This document shows, piece by piece, positions 45,508 to 53,566 of a stretch of DNA of 64,000 nt. The stretch spans positions 1,550,001-1,614,000 of the forward strand of contig NZ_CP102292.1 in NCBI RefSeq assembly GCF_025152405.1. The letters run 5' to 3'. Position 1 is the first letter of the stretch. Every line of letters starts with the position of its first letter. The stretch is from [Ruminococcus] lactaris ATCC 29176. GTDB taxonomy: Bacteria > Bacillota > Clostridia > Lachnospirales > Lachnospiraceae. A model generated the notes under the pieces. The model had not been told where the DNA came from. It saw only the letters and a program-made list of their open reading frames with translations, and made no database searches. Position numbers and translations under genes: made by a program.

Positions 45508-45798
45508 GAGTTTTTTCATTCTTTTCCAATACTTTTTCATGCACAGGAACCTTCAGTCACCCGGACCTCGTACAAGCACAGCTTTTAACTCATTGTCCGT
45601 ATAAATACAGAGAATCTGCCACCGGCGGCTTCTCCTGCATCCTTTGGCAAAAAAAAGAGACATAATGTACAACTTCTGCCATACATTATATCTCTCACTT
45701 TTCTTTTCATTCTTCTATTCCGCATCCCGTGATGGCTTTCTTCCACCAGCCCCCACTTTCTGATCCGGTATCCGGGAAGTTTCCCACTTCCCACCACT
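45508..45798. other. Intergenic region upstream of the mraZ promoter
   Basis: About 290 bp with no credible gene. It contains the terminator of the upstream small gene (45649-45697) and, next to that gene's stop, four additional GTGG cores on the minus strand (see findings). A 78-codon frame here is interrupted by the terminator and rejected. Confidence 0.5.
45649..45697 (-). terminator. Intrinsic terminator after the small membrane protein
   Basis: On the minus strand GAGA-TATAATGTA pairs with TACATTATG-TCTC and runs into TTTTTTTT. It insulates the mraZ promoter from upstream transcription. Confidence 0.8.
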
Positions 45799-46041
45799 TT
45801 ATTCTGCAGAGGAAAGTCCATTCAGGTAATCCGTGATCGAGTCATAATTCACTTCTGTAACCGCTCTCTCTTTGTTCGATTCATGCATATCATATACTGA
45901 ATATCCCAACCAGCCAATCAGTGCCACTGCAATCACTGCAACAACTCCCTTTCGTACGATTCCCATCATCTTCTGCTTACGCATCAGCTTTTTCCGATTT
46001 TCTTTTTCCTTTTTATAACGATCAACTTTTGCCTGACTCAT
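45799..46041 (-). CDS. Small single-pass membrane protein, unknown
   Basis: 80 aa. A very basic N-terminus (KVDRYKKEKENRKKLMRKQK) precedes one membrane helix (residues about 29-48, GVVAVIAVALIGWLGYSVYD), then a short outside tail ending YDSITDYLNGLSSAE. GGAGCAG lies upstream of the ATG. Topology should be N-in. I do not recognise the family. It follows the degV gene closely and may be cotranscribed with it. Confidence 0.7.
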   Translation of the reverse strand: MSQAKVDRYKKEKENRKKLMRKQKMMGIVRKGVVAVIAVALIGWLGYSVYDMHESNKERAVTEVNYDSITDYLNGLSSAE

Positions 46042-46090
46042 CTTCTTCTGCTCCTTTCAATACGCTTTTTTCATTCTACCACAAAGCGTA

Positions 46091-46930
46091 TTAAAGTACA
46101 ACTATTATTCCACCGTCATTTGCATACATACTGCTGATTCCTGCCGTATCTACAATAAAGCTTTCTTTTACATTTATCTTCTCACGGATCAGCTTTTCCA
46201 CAGCCATCGCACGTTCAGGACAGTTGCAATGAGAAATTGCAAGAATCTTTTCCGTCGGATTGATCGCATCTGCGGCGATCTGTTCTGCCATCTTCGCCAG
46301 AGCTTTCTTCATGCCTCTTCCCTGTCCAAGCTGACAGATCTGACCTTCCGGGTTCGCCCCCATGACCGGCTTGATATTCAGGGCACTCACCGCCAGCGAT
46401 TTCAGTCCTGTCAGTCTTCCGTTCTTCCGCAGCGTATCAAGATTCTCAAGCACAAAATAAGTATGCTGTTCCTCGATATACCGGTCAACACTTGCGATTA
46501 CTTCTTCAAACTCCATTCCCTTTTCTTCACATTCCTGAATCTTCAATGCGATCAGAGATTCTCCGACCGATGCTGATCTTGAATTAAAGACATGGATCTG
46601 TTTCCTGCCATACTCTTCTTCATATAACTTTCTTCCAAGCTCTGCACTGTTATGAGAACCGCTCAGTTCTGCCGAAAGCGTCACGGCATAAACCCGCTCC
46701 GCTTCGCAATGATACAGCTCCATATATTTCTCCGGTGATGGGCAGGAAGACTTCGGGCATTCCGAACTTTCGGCAACCCGCTTCAGGAAATCTGCCTGAT
46801 CAAAAGATTCATCATCCTGAATATGGACACCATCTACCTCCATACTCAGAGATGCCGTCTTATAGATTCCACTCTTCTTCATCTCATCAGTCAGTTCTCC
46901 ACAACTATCTACAACTATTCTGTACTCCAT
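46091..46930 (-). CDS. DegV family protein (fatty-acid-binding)
   Basis: 279 aa. N-terminal block YRIVVDSCGELTDEM, then DDESFDQADFLKRVAE, SCPSPEKYMELY and VYAVTLSAELSGSHNSAELG, which are the DegV/FakB fatty-acid-binding motifs (the SGSHNSA loop binds the carboxylate). In Staphylococcus FakB presents fatty acids to the kinase FakA. No fakA-like gene is in the window. One of several DegV paralogs is usual in this family of bacteria. Confidence 0.92.
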   Translation of the reverse strand: MEYRIVVDSCGELTDEMKKSGIYKTASLSMEVDGVHIQDDESFDQADFLKRVAESSECPKSSCPSPEKYMELYHCEAERVYAVTLSAELSGSHNSAELGRKLYEEEYGRKQIHVFNSRSASVGESLIALKIQECEEKGMEFEEVIASVDRYIEEQHTYFVLENLDTLRKNGRLTGLKSLAVSALNIKPVMGANPEGQICQLGQGRGMKKALAKMAEQIAADAINPTEKILAISHCNCPERAMAVEKLIREKINVKESFIVDTAGISSMYANDGGIIVVL

Positions 46931-47063
46931 TTATAATCCCTCCTGCGTCACAACGCGTATTATCTTCTTCCATTATATGTAGTTTTTAATACTACGTTTA
47001 AATATATCACACTTCTCATGAAATGAAAAGCCTTTTATTCGATAGTTTATAACCTTTTGTTCA

Positions 47064-47112
47064 AAATATCAGAGACGCTGCCTGCACCTAGCAGACAGCG
47101 TCTCTGATATTT
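47064..47112 (-). terminator. Long hairpin downstream of the orphan FtsW gene
   Basis: A perfect 17-bp stem (AAATATCAGAGACGCTG with its complement) encloses a 15-base loop with a CTGC/GCAG sub-stem. It begins 23 bases beyond the stop codon; the T-tract is short, but the position suggests termination. Confidence 0.65.
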
Positions 47113-47135
47113 CTTCAAATTCCCCGATAACGGCT

Positions 47136-48527
47136 TTAATCTTTTAATTCTATTTTTGATGAGATCCCAAGTGCAATCCCCATCTCTGCTAAAAGGAAGA
47201 CGACTGCTGTACCTCCGTAACTGATAAATGGAAGTGTAACTCCTGTGGTAGGGATCAGACCGGTCACGACTGCAATATTTAAGATCACCTGCAGAGCAAT
47301 ATGCGAAAAGATGCCCGCTGCGATCAGAGATCCATAAAGATCCGGTGCATTTCTTGCAATAAACATCAGCCGGTAAAGCATGAATCCAAACAGACAGAGG
47401 ATCAGGATCGCTCCGAATACTCCCAGTTCTTCGCAGATCACCGTCAGGATCATATCATTCTGTGCCTCCGGGATCGCACTTAATTTCTGGGTACTGTTCC
47501 CGAGACCTTTCCCGAAAAATCCACCTGATCCGATTGCATATAAGCCCTGAAGGAACTGATAACTGTCCTTGTCTGAATTTGCTTCCGGATTCAGCCATGC
47601 AATGATCCTCCGCATACGGAAATCCGTACTCGTTGCCATATCACTGATCTGTATTTTCAGATAAACTACCACAATAACTGCCAGAACCAATACCACACAT
47701 GCAAAAACGACAAACCGTTTTGTCTTTGGATGTACTAAAAACAGGAGCAGAACCGTGATCGCCATGACAATGATCGCTGTACTCAGATTATCCGTAAGCA
47801 CAAAGACACCGCCTGCAGCCACAACCCCATAAGCCCCGATCTTAAGCCAGCCCCTGATGCCGTAAGCTTTTTTTCCATATTCACACAATTTATATGAAAT
47901 GAAAAGGATCACTGCGATCTTCGTCACCTCTGCCGGCTGAAAGGACATATTTCCAGGCAACTGGATCCATCTCCTTGCACCGTTGAGTTCCATTCCCAAA
48001 GGAGTCTTTACCAGTGCCATCAGAACCATTGCCACCAGAAAAATCTCCGTGTGAAATGCAGCATAAATATGATAATCTATCTTCGATACAGCAAGCATGA
48101 TCAGAATCCCCACTGCCCCGATGATCGCCTGCTTCGTAAAATAGAACATATCATTTCCGTTCTCAACCTGTGCGGTATATGCACTTGTACTGTACAGCAT
48201 GATCAGTCCAAAACACATCAGGAAAATGATCACCAGTAAAAGATCATAGTCAAAGTACTTCGTTCCTTCTTTTTTCTTCTTTTTTCTCATCTGCTGTATG
48301 ATTGCACTTAAGCTGCTTTCCTGCTGCCTGCTGCGTGATCTCTGTCCGGAGCGGTTCTGCGGTGCGGGTGTTCTTGATACTGCTCTTCTGTATTCCAGTT
48401 CACGCTCATACGCTTCCCGGTAATTTTTCTGCCCCCGCTGCGTTCTTCGCTCCGCTCTCTCTGCTCTTTGCGGATTCACCGGCTGCATCGGCTGCGTATC
48501 CCCAAGATTTCTTCTTTTATTCCCCAT
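47136..48527 (-). CDS. Second FtsW/RodA/SpoVE-family SEDS protein
   Basis: 463 aa, paralog of the one in the dcw cluster. A soluble, Arg/Gln-rich N-terminal extension of about 95 residues (QRAERAERRTQRGQKNYREA, then SLSAIIQQMRKKKKK) precedes about ten membrane segments with NGARRWIQLPGNMSFQPAEVTKI, GLYAIGSGGFFGKGLGNSTQKLSAIPEAQNDMIL and VTLPFISYGGTAVVF. It polymerises glycan strands with a class B PBP. Standing alone beside asnB, it may be the FtsW or RodA of vegetative growth while the dcw copy serves another stage; sequence alone cannot decide. Confidence 0.9.
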   Translation of the reverse strand: MGNKRRNLGDTQPMQPVNPQRAERAERRTQRGQKNYREAYERELEYRRAVSRTPAPQNRSGQRSRSRQQESSLSAIIQQMRKKKKKEGTKYFDYDLLLVIIFLMCFGLIMLYSTSAYTAQVENGNDMFYFTKQAIIGAVGILIMLAVSKIDYHIYAAFHTEIFLVAMVLMALVKTPLGMELNGARRWIQLPGNMSFQPAEVTKIAVILFISYKLCEYGKKAYGIRGWLKIGAYGVVAAGGVFVLTDNLSTAIIVMAITVLLLFLVHPKTKRFVVFACVVLVLAVIVVVYLKIQISDMATSTDFRMRRIIAWLNPEANSDKDSYQFLQGLYAIGSGGFFGKGLGNSTQKLSAIPEAQNDMILTVICEELGVFGAILILCLFGFMLYRLMFIARNAPDLYGSLIAAGIFSHIALQVILNIAVVTGLIPTTGVTLPFISYGGTAVVFLLAEMGIALGISSKIELKD

Positions 48528-48545
48528 CTTGACCTGCCTTTTGTC

Positions 48546-50426
48546 CTATCTTGTATGCATGGCAGGATGTACCGGCTTACCATGTCCGAAATATCTGTCA
48601 TACCATACAAGGAAAATGTAAACTGTCCAGATCTTACGGCTGTTATCGGTCTTTTCATTGCTGTTCTTTCCTGCCTTATGATCATCCAGCATTTTAATCA
48701 GTAACTTTGTATCAAAAAATTTCTTTGCAGCATCCGTCTGAAACATCTCTTTTACCCGTGAATAATAACGATCTTCTTTCAGCCATACACGGATCGGAAT
48801 CGGGAATCCGAGTTTCTTCTTTTCGGCAGTCTTGCTACGGATATTTCTTTCTGCTGCCGCTCTTAAAGCTACTTTTGTCTGCGGAGCACGAACCTTATAG
48901 TCCAACGGCAATGTCTCTGCAAGTTCCAGCACCTTCTTATCAAGGAACGGAACTCTTACTTCCAGGGAATTTGCCATTCCCATCTTATCTCCCTTCATGA
49001 GGATATCATGTACCAGCCATAAATGAAGATCTACATACTGCATCTTTGTGACCGGATCCTTTCCTTTCACTCTGTCATATAAAGGCTTCGTGATCTTCTG
49101 AATGCCCGGTTTACAGCCGTTTTTCAGGATCTTATTCGCTTCACGCTCTGTAAAAATATTCGTTGCATTGGCAAAATATCTTTCTTCCAGTGTCTTGCCA
49201 TGACGCATCAGGAAACCTCTTCCTTTCATTCCACGAGGCAGGCAGCGTTCTGCAAATGCTCCAAGGAACCGACGGATCGGCATTGGGATCTTATTAAAAG
49301 ACGTATGCTCCAATGGCTCACAGTAAATATTATACCCTCCAAACAGTTCGTCCGATCCCTCTCCTGAAAGAACAACCTTTACTTTTTTGGATGCCTCTTC
49401 ACTTAAAAAGTACAGTGCAATCGCTGCCGGATCAGCCACCGGCTCATCCATATAGTACTGAATATCAGACAGTCTGTCCCAGTACTCTTCCGGTGTGATC
49501 ACTTTTGCATCATTCTTCATATTAATGCTTGCGGCAAATTCCTTTGCATCCTGGATCTCACTGTATTTTCCTTCATCAAATCCTACTGTAAAAGTACGAT
49601 CCACCTGTCCCAGATAAGTCAGATAACTGGAATCTACTCCGCTCGACAGATAGGAGGCAACCTCTACATCACTGATCTTATGCATGGCAACCGATTCTTT
49701 CATAACCGCTTCCACATCATCCACGATCTCTTCAAAAGATTTTTCTGTATCCCCTGTAAAATTCGGTTCAAAATAACGGGTAATGTTCAGTTCACCATTC
49801 TCATAAGTAAAATAATGTCCCGGCTGTAGACAGAACACCCCTTTGAAAAAAGTCTCATTTGTAGGGACAAACTGGAAAGAAAGATAATTTCCAAGTGCAT
49901 CCTCATTAAATACCTTGTCAAATTTCGGATGCTCCATAAATGCCTTGATCTCTGATGCAAACATCAGCGTTCCATTCATCTGTGCATAATACAGCGGTTT
50001 GATTCCGAAAATATCCCTTGCCACAAATAATTTCTTTTTCCTGGTATCCCAAATGGCAAAGGCATACATCCCACGCAGTCTTTCCACCAGACTTTCGCCC
50101 CACTCTTCATAGCCGTGGATCAATGTCTCAGAATCTGTATTGGATACAAAAGTATGTCCCGCATCCTGAAGCTCTTTCTTCAGCTCCTGATAATTATAAA
50201 TCTCTCCATTAAATACAAGAACCATGCTTTTGTCTTCATTATAAAGAGGCTGATCTCCTACTGAGGAAAGATCGATGATACTCAGACGTCTGAATCCAAG
50301 TGCAGCATCCTCATCCACATATTTTCCCTCGCTGTCCGGCCCACGGTGTATGATGGTATTCATCATATTAACAAGTACCTGTTCTCTGTCATCAACACTT
50401 CCGACAAATCCTGCAAATCCACACAT
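48546..50426 (-). CDS. asnB: Asparagine synthase (glutamine-hydrolysing)
   Basis: 626 aa. The glutaminase domain begins with the catalytic Cys2 (MCGFAGFVG) and has RGPDSEG, LVFNGEIYNYQEL and NTDSETLIHGYEEWG. The synthetase domain carries the PPi loop SSGVDSSYL, VVLSGEGSDELFGGYNIY and KGDKMGMANSLEVRVPFLD. It converts Asp to Asn with Gln and ATP; in cell wall contexts AsnB-type enzymes also amidate meso-DAP, a possible role here given the FtsW neighbour, but this is inference. A tRNA and a hairpin lie upstream. Confidence 0.95.
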   Translation of the reverse strand: MCGFAGFVGSVDDREQVLVNMMNTIIHRGPDSEGKYVDEDAALGFRRLSIIDLSSVGDQPLYNEDKSMVLVFNGEIYNYQELKKELQDAGHTFVSNTDSETLIHGYEEWGESLVERLRGMYAFAIWDTRKKKLFVARDIFGIKPLYYAQMNGTLMFASEIKAFMEHPKFDKVFNEDALGNYLSFQFVPTNETFFKGVFCLQPGHYFTYENGELNITRYFEPNFTGDTEKSFEEIVDDVEAVMKESVAMHKISDVEVASYLSSGVDSSYLTYLGQVDRTFTVGFDEGKYSEIQDAKEFAASINMKNDAKVITPEEYWDRLSDIQYYMDEPVADPAAIALYFLSEEASKKVKVVLSGEGSDELFGGYNIYCEPLEHTSFNKIPMPIRRFLGAFAERCLPRGMKGRGFLMRHGKTLEERYFANATNIFTEREANKILKNGCKPGIQKITKPLYDRVKGKDPVTKMQYVDLHLWLVHDILMKGDKMGMANSLEVRVPFLDKKVLELAETLPLDYKVRAPQTKVALRAAAERNIRSKTAEKKKLGFPIPIRVWLKEDRYYSRVKEMFQTDAAKKFFDTKLLIKMLDDHKAGKNSNEKTDNSRKIWTVYIFLVWYDRYFGHGKPVHPAMHTR

Positions 50427-50493
50427 ATACTATCCGCTCCTTTTATAATTTCTCTTTTTACTAGGTTCGGGGAAATTCCTTTTTAATTGAAAA

Positions 50494-50522
50494 ATACTGT
50501 GAGCGTTCAAGTTTCACAGTAT
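50494..50522 (-). terminator. Hairpin terminator/attenuator between tRNA-Pro and asnB
   Basis: On the minus strand ATACTGTGA and TCACAGTAT form a perfect 9-bp stem followed by TTTTTC. A second small hairpin TCCGG-GAAAG-CCGGA with a TTTT run (50565-50582) lies nearer the tRNA. One ends the tRNA transcript; the other may regulate asnB. Confidence 0.75.
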
Positions 50523-50605
50523 CCCCATTGATAACTCTATTAAATTCCAGTCTTTCAGGCAAAACACTCCGGCTTTCCCGGACCGTCCTGTCCTGTTCGT
50601 TGCAC

Positions 50606-50680
50606 TCGGGGTGACAGGATTCGAACCTGCGACCTCACGGCCCCCAGCCGTGCACTCTAACCAAACTGAGCCACACCCCG
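50606..50680 (-). tRNA. tRNA-Pro (anticodon GGG)
   Basis: Complete cloverleaf on the minus strand: acceptor CGGGGTG/CACCCCG with discriminator A, D arm GCTC...GAGT, anticodon stem CACGG/CCGTG with loop CTGGGGG (anticodon GGG), and T arm GCAGG-TTCGAAT-CCTGT. No CCA is encoded. Confidence 0.96.
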
Positions 50681-50732
50681 CCAACTCGTACATTATAAAT
50701 GATTTATATTCAAATGTAAAGAGGACACTTTC

Positions 50733-50760
50733 TCACATTTCGTTTAAAATTCCATACAAT
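50733..50760 (+). promoter_or_regulatory. Sigma-E-type promoter for cotJABC
   Basis: -10 CATACAAT (50753-50760) matches the SigE consensus; 13 bp upstream lies TCACATT (50733-50739), close to the SigE -35 (TCATATT-like). SigE is encoded in this same window. Confidence 0.65.
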
Positions 50761-50793
50761 AATTCTGTAGATACCAGGAAAGGAGTTTTTTCA

Positions 50794-51099
50794 TTGCCAA
50801 TTTATCAGAATCAAATAAACCAGCACCGTTCCTGTCAGTCCGGACATAGCTGCAACTGCCGCCGTCCTGTCCCGGAACCCTGCAGCCATCCTGTCAGTCA
50901 GAAAATCCAGCCTGTACCGGCAAAACCTGACTGTGGCTGCGGTATAAAAGATCCTCTGGAAGATCTTCCGATTGCAATGGCTTATGTTCCATGGCAGCGT
51001 TGGAGAGATCTTTACGATTCCAACAAAGGATTCCACCGTGGCACGATTTTCCGGGACCTTGATAAGTCATTTTGTGGAAAAGGAGGCGTATGTCAGTGA
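50794..51099 (+). CDS. cotJA: Spore coat protein CotJA
   Basis: 101 aa from a TTG start that is preceded by AAAGGAG at a good distance; no ATG upstream is compatible with the promoter. A Cys/His/Gln-rich N-terminal half (RSCQSGHSCNCRR) leads to the family block LPIAMAYVPWQRWRDLYD, then GFHRGTIFRDLDKSF. CotJA and CotJC assemble into the spore coat. The end overlaps cotJB by ten bases. Confidence 0.85.
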   Translation: MPIYQNQINQHRSCQSGHSCNCRRPVPEPCSHPVSQKIQPVPAKPDCGCGIKDPLEDLPIAMAYVPWQRWRDLYDSNKGFHRGTIFRDLDKSFCGKGGVCQ

Positions 51100-51368
51100 C
51101 CTGTCAGAAAATGAATCGCAGAGAACTTTTAAATTATATCAATGAGATCAGCTTTGCCGTAGATGACACAAAATTATTTCTGGATACACATCCATGGGAT
51201 CAGAATGCACTCCTCTTTTTTAATGAATGCAGCCGAAAGCGGAATGAAGCATTACGGGAATATGCTTCTGCCTATGGTCCGCTTACGATCGATACTGCAA
51301 CTGCCTGTGAGTCTGATTACTGGTCCTGGATCAATGAGCCATGGCCATGGCAGGAAGGAGGCTGCTGA
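51090..51368 (+). CDS. cotJB: Spore coat protein CotJB
   Basis: 92 aa; AAGGAGG lies just before ATG 51090. Family blocks: LLNYINEISFAVDDTKLFLDTHP, then NALLFFNECSRKRNEALREY and the Trp-rich end SWINEPWPWQEGGC. The function within the coat is not known in detail. Overlaps cotJA and is two bases from the cotJC start, so the three are translated as one operon. Confidence 0.9.
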   Translation: MSVTCQKMNRRELLNYINEISFAVDDTKLFLDTHPWDQNALLFFNECSRKRNEALREYASAYGPLTIDTATACESDYWSWINEPWPWQEGGC

Positions 51369-51370
51369 AT

Positions 51371-51967
51371 ATGTGGAATTATGAAAAAAGATTACAGTAC
51401 CCTGTCAGGATTACACAGACTAATCCCCGTCTTGCACAGGTTATTATCAGCCAGTTTGGCGGTCCTGACGGGGAACTGGGTGCATCTATGCGGTATTTAT
51501 CCCAAAGGTATACCATGCCATATAAAGAAGTTACCGGAATACTGACCGATATTGGAACAGAAGAGCTTGCCCACCTTGAGATCGTCTGTGCGATTGTCCA
51601 CCAGTTGACCCGCAATCTTTCCCCTGAGGAGATCGAACATTCCGGATTTGCTCCCTATTATGTGGATCACACTCTTGCTCTCTGGCCACAGTCTGCAGGA
51701 GGTGTCCCCTGGAGTGCAACAACATTTCAGTCAAAAGGGGATCCGATCACCGATCTCCATGAAGATCTCAGTGCTGAACAGAAAGCACGCACTACCTATG
51801 ATAATATTCTCCGGCTGATCAAAGATCCTGAAGTCTGTGATCCGATCCGTTTCTTAAGGGAACGGGAGATCGTACATTACCAGAGATTCGGTGAAAGTCT
51901 CCGCATTGTTCAGGAAAAACTGGACAGTAAGAATTTTTATGCTGTCAATCCTGAATTTGACCGGTAA
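51371..51967 (+). CDS. cotJC: Spore coat protein CotJC (manganese catalase-like)
   Basis: 198 aa from ATG 51371 (MWNYEKRLQYPV), with GGAGG upstream. A ferritin-like di-manganese fold is indicated by the metal-ligand helices: GELGASMRYLSQRY, IGTEELAHLEIV (E and H ligands), SAEQKARTTYDNIL and LREREIVHYQRFGE (E and H ligands). The usual catalase C-terminal extension is absent, as in other CotJC proteins. It probably protects the spore or mother cell from peroxide. Confidence 0.94.
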   Translation: MWNYEKRLQYPVRITQTNPRLAQVIISQFGGPDGELGASMRYLSQRYTMPYKEVTGILTDIGTEELAHLEIVCAIVHQLTRNLSPEEIEHSGFAPYYVDHTLALWPQSAGGVPWSATTFQSKGDPITDLHEDLSAEQKARTTYDNILRLIKDPEVCDPIRFLREREIVHYQRFGESLRIVQEKLDSKNFYAVNPEFDR

Positions 51968-51987
51968 TTCTGTCCGGCACTGATGAG

Positions 51988-52039
51988 AAAAAAGGCTGAC
52001 ACTCTGCGATTCTTGCTCGTAAAAGTGTCAGCCTCTTTG
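51988..52039. terminator. Bidirectional terminator between cotJC and htrA
   Basis: GGCTGACACT (51994-52003) pairs with AGTGTCAGCC (52024-52033). AAAAAA on one side and TCTTT on the other allow use by both the minus-strand protease gene and cotJABC. Confidence 0.85.
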
Positions 52040-52072
52040 CATATTATAACACAAACTCAGCTTTTATGCTTT

Positions 52073-53413
52073 TTATTTACTTGTCTGCTTTGCTCCTAAA
52101 GTAACATTCACACTCTGCTCCTGATACTCTCCATTGCTCTGTGGTACCTGGATCGTAAGCTCTACTTCATCACCTTTTGCATAATACTGCAGTTGTTCCT
52201 GAAGATCATCCATGCTTGAAACCGTTGTTCCGTTGATTCCTGTAATGATGCATCCCCTTGTCATGCCTGCTTTTTCTGCTCCGCCACCTTTAGTAACTTC
52301 TGATACATATACACCTTCTGGCATATTCAACTGCTGGGAATACTCTGTAGAAACGCTCATTCCCTTGATTCCGATTGCTCCCTGATCTGCTTCGGCAACT
52401 TTGGTCTTTGTCTCCTGATTCATCAGGTTCTCGATCAGATCTGATACATCACTGATCGGGATCGCATATCCAACACCCTCAACAGAATCTCCTACCAGCT
52501 TGGATGAATTAATTCCAATTACTTCACCACTGGCATTGACAAGAGCTCCGCCACTATTTCCAGGATTGATCGCTGCATCTGTCTGAATCAGTTTCACACT
52601 GCTCTCTGTCGTTTCTCCGGTTGTCTGGTCTGTCTCTGATACAGAACGGTTCAAAGCACTGATGACTCCTGTTGTAACTGACTGTCCATATCCAAGTGCA
52701 TTTCCGATCGCGATCGCCGGTTCTCCCACTTTCAGCTCTGTAGAATCACCAAGCGTTGCAACTGAGATAGCCTTCTTCGTATCTTCAGAAATAGAATCCA
52801 GCGGAACTGCAACCACAGCAACATCATATTCTGAATCCGTTCCTTTAATATTTGCTTCAACACTGTTGCCATCTGCAAAGGTAACTGTCAGTGTATCACT
52901 TCCGGCAACCACATGGTTATTTGTCACAACCAGAAGTTCTGAATCATTCTGTGAAATGATGATTCCTGTACCGGCACTTTCACTTTCCTGCTTGGAAGTT
53001 CCTCCGAAATAGTTCTGAACCTCCTGCACACTCATATTCGTAATAGAAACGATGGATGGCATTACATTTTCCACCACACTGGATACATCTGATGTGACCA
53101 CACTGGATGTCTTCGTCAGTGATGCATTACTGGTAACTGCACTGGTCGATGTAGTACTGGTACTTTTCTGCGTTGTTCCGAGCTTCAGTACTTTCGTTCC
53201 CACATAATTAGTAGTAAGGAATGTAGCACTTGATACAACTCCGAACATCAGTGCCAGTCCTGTTACCGCAACAGCCTTCGGCATTTTTTTATGCTCCTTT
53301 TTCTTTTTTGGTGTCTTTCCATCATCACCCTGTCCATTATTATAAAATGTCGTACCGTTTGATGTATTTCCTTCTGTCTCATTTGGATTATAATAACTAT
53401 ACTGATTATCCAT
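52073..53413 (-). CDS. HtrA/DegP-like S1C serine protease with PDZ domain
   Basis: 446 aa. A hydrophilic cytoplasmic N-terminus (about 45 residues), one membrane helix (residues about 47-68), a Ser/Thr-rich linker, then a trypsin-like domain with catalytic His in VVTNNHVVAG, Asp in EYDVAVVAV and Ser in NPGNSGGALVNASG. A PDZ domain follows (VYVSEVTKGGGAEKAGMTRGCIITGINGTTV). This is the membrane-bound HtrA layout of Firmicutes, for quality control of exported proteins. It has its own terminator. Confidence 0.95.
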   Translation of the reverse strand: MDNQYSYYNPNETEGNTSNGTTFYNNGQGDDGKTPKKKKEHKKMPKAVAVTGLALMFGVVSSATFLTTNYVGTKVLKLGTTQKSTSTTSTSAVTSNASLTKTSSVVTSDVSSVVENVMPSIVSITNMSVQEVQNYFGGTSKQESESAGTGIIISQNDSELLVVTNNHVVAGSDTLTVTFADGNSVEANIKGTDSEYDVAVVAVPLDSISEDTKKAISVATLGDSTELKVGEPAIAIGNALGYGQSVTTGVISALNRSVSETDQTTGETTESSVKLIQTDAAINPGNSGGALVNASGEVIGINSSKLVGDSVEGVGYAIPISDVSDLIENLMNQETKTKVAEADQGAIGIKGMSVSTEYSQQLNMPEGVYVSEVTKGGGAEKAGMTRGCIITGINGTTVSSMDDLQEQLQYYAKGDEVELTIQVPQSNGEYQEQSVNVTLGAKQTSK

Positions 53414-53519
53414 GATTCATACCCGCTTTCTCTTATATTTATTTTGTATTTCTTTTATGGTTATATAGTAATAAAGGATTGTGATGAAAGTGTGTTCATT
53501 TGATTAACAAATGTTGAAA

Positions 53520-53556
53520 GCAGGCACATTATGATCAATTTCATAATATGCCTGCC
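53520..53556 (-). terminator. Terminator after the cohesin-domain gene
   Basis: On the minus strand GCAGGCATATTATGA pairs with TCATAATGTGCCTGC (one mismatch) and is followed by TTTC. Short T-tract, strong stem. Confidence 0.7.
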
Positions 53557-53566
53557 TCTCTTTTCC

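Noticed and set aside
45585-45821. 78-codon frame downstream of the small membrane protein
   Set aside because: It contains a strong terminator hairpin with a T-tract and the upstream gene's stop; no ribosome site.
50611-50793. Longer CotJA start with an ATG inside the tRNA gene
   Set aside because: The ATG is within the tRNA-Pro sequence (antisense) and upstream of the SigE-like promoter.
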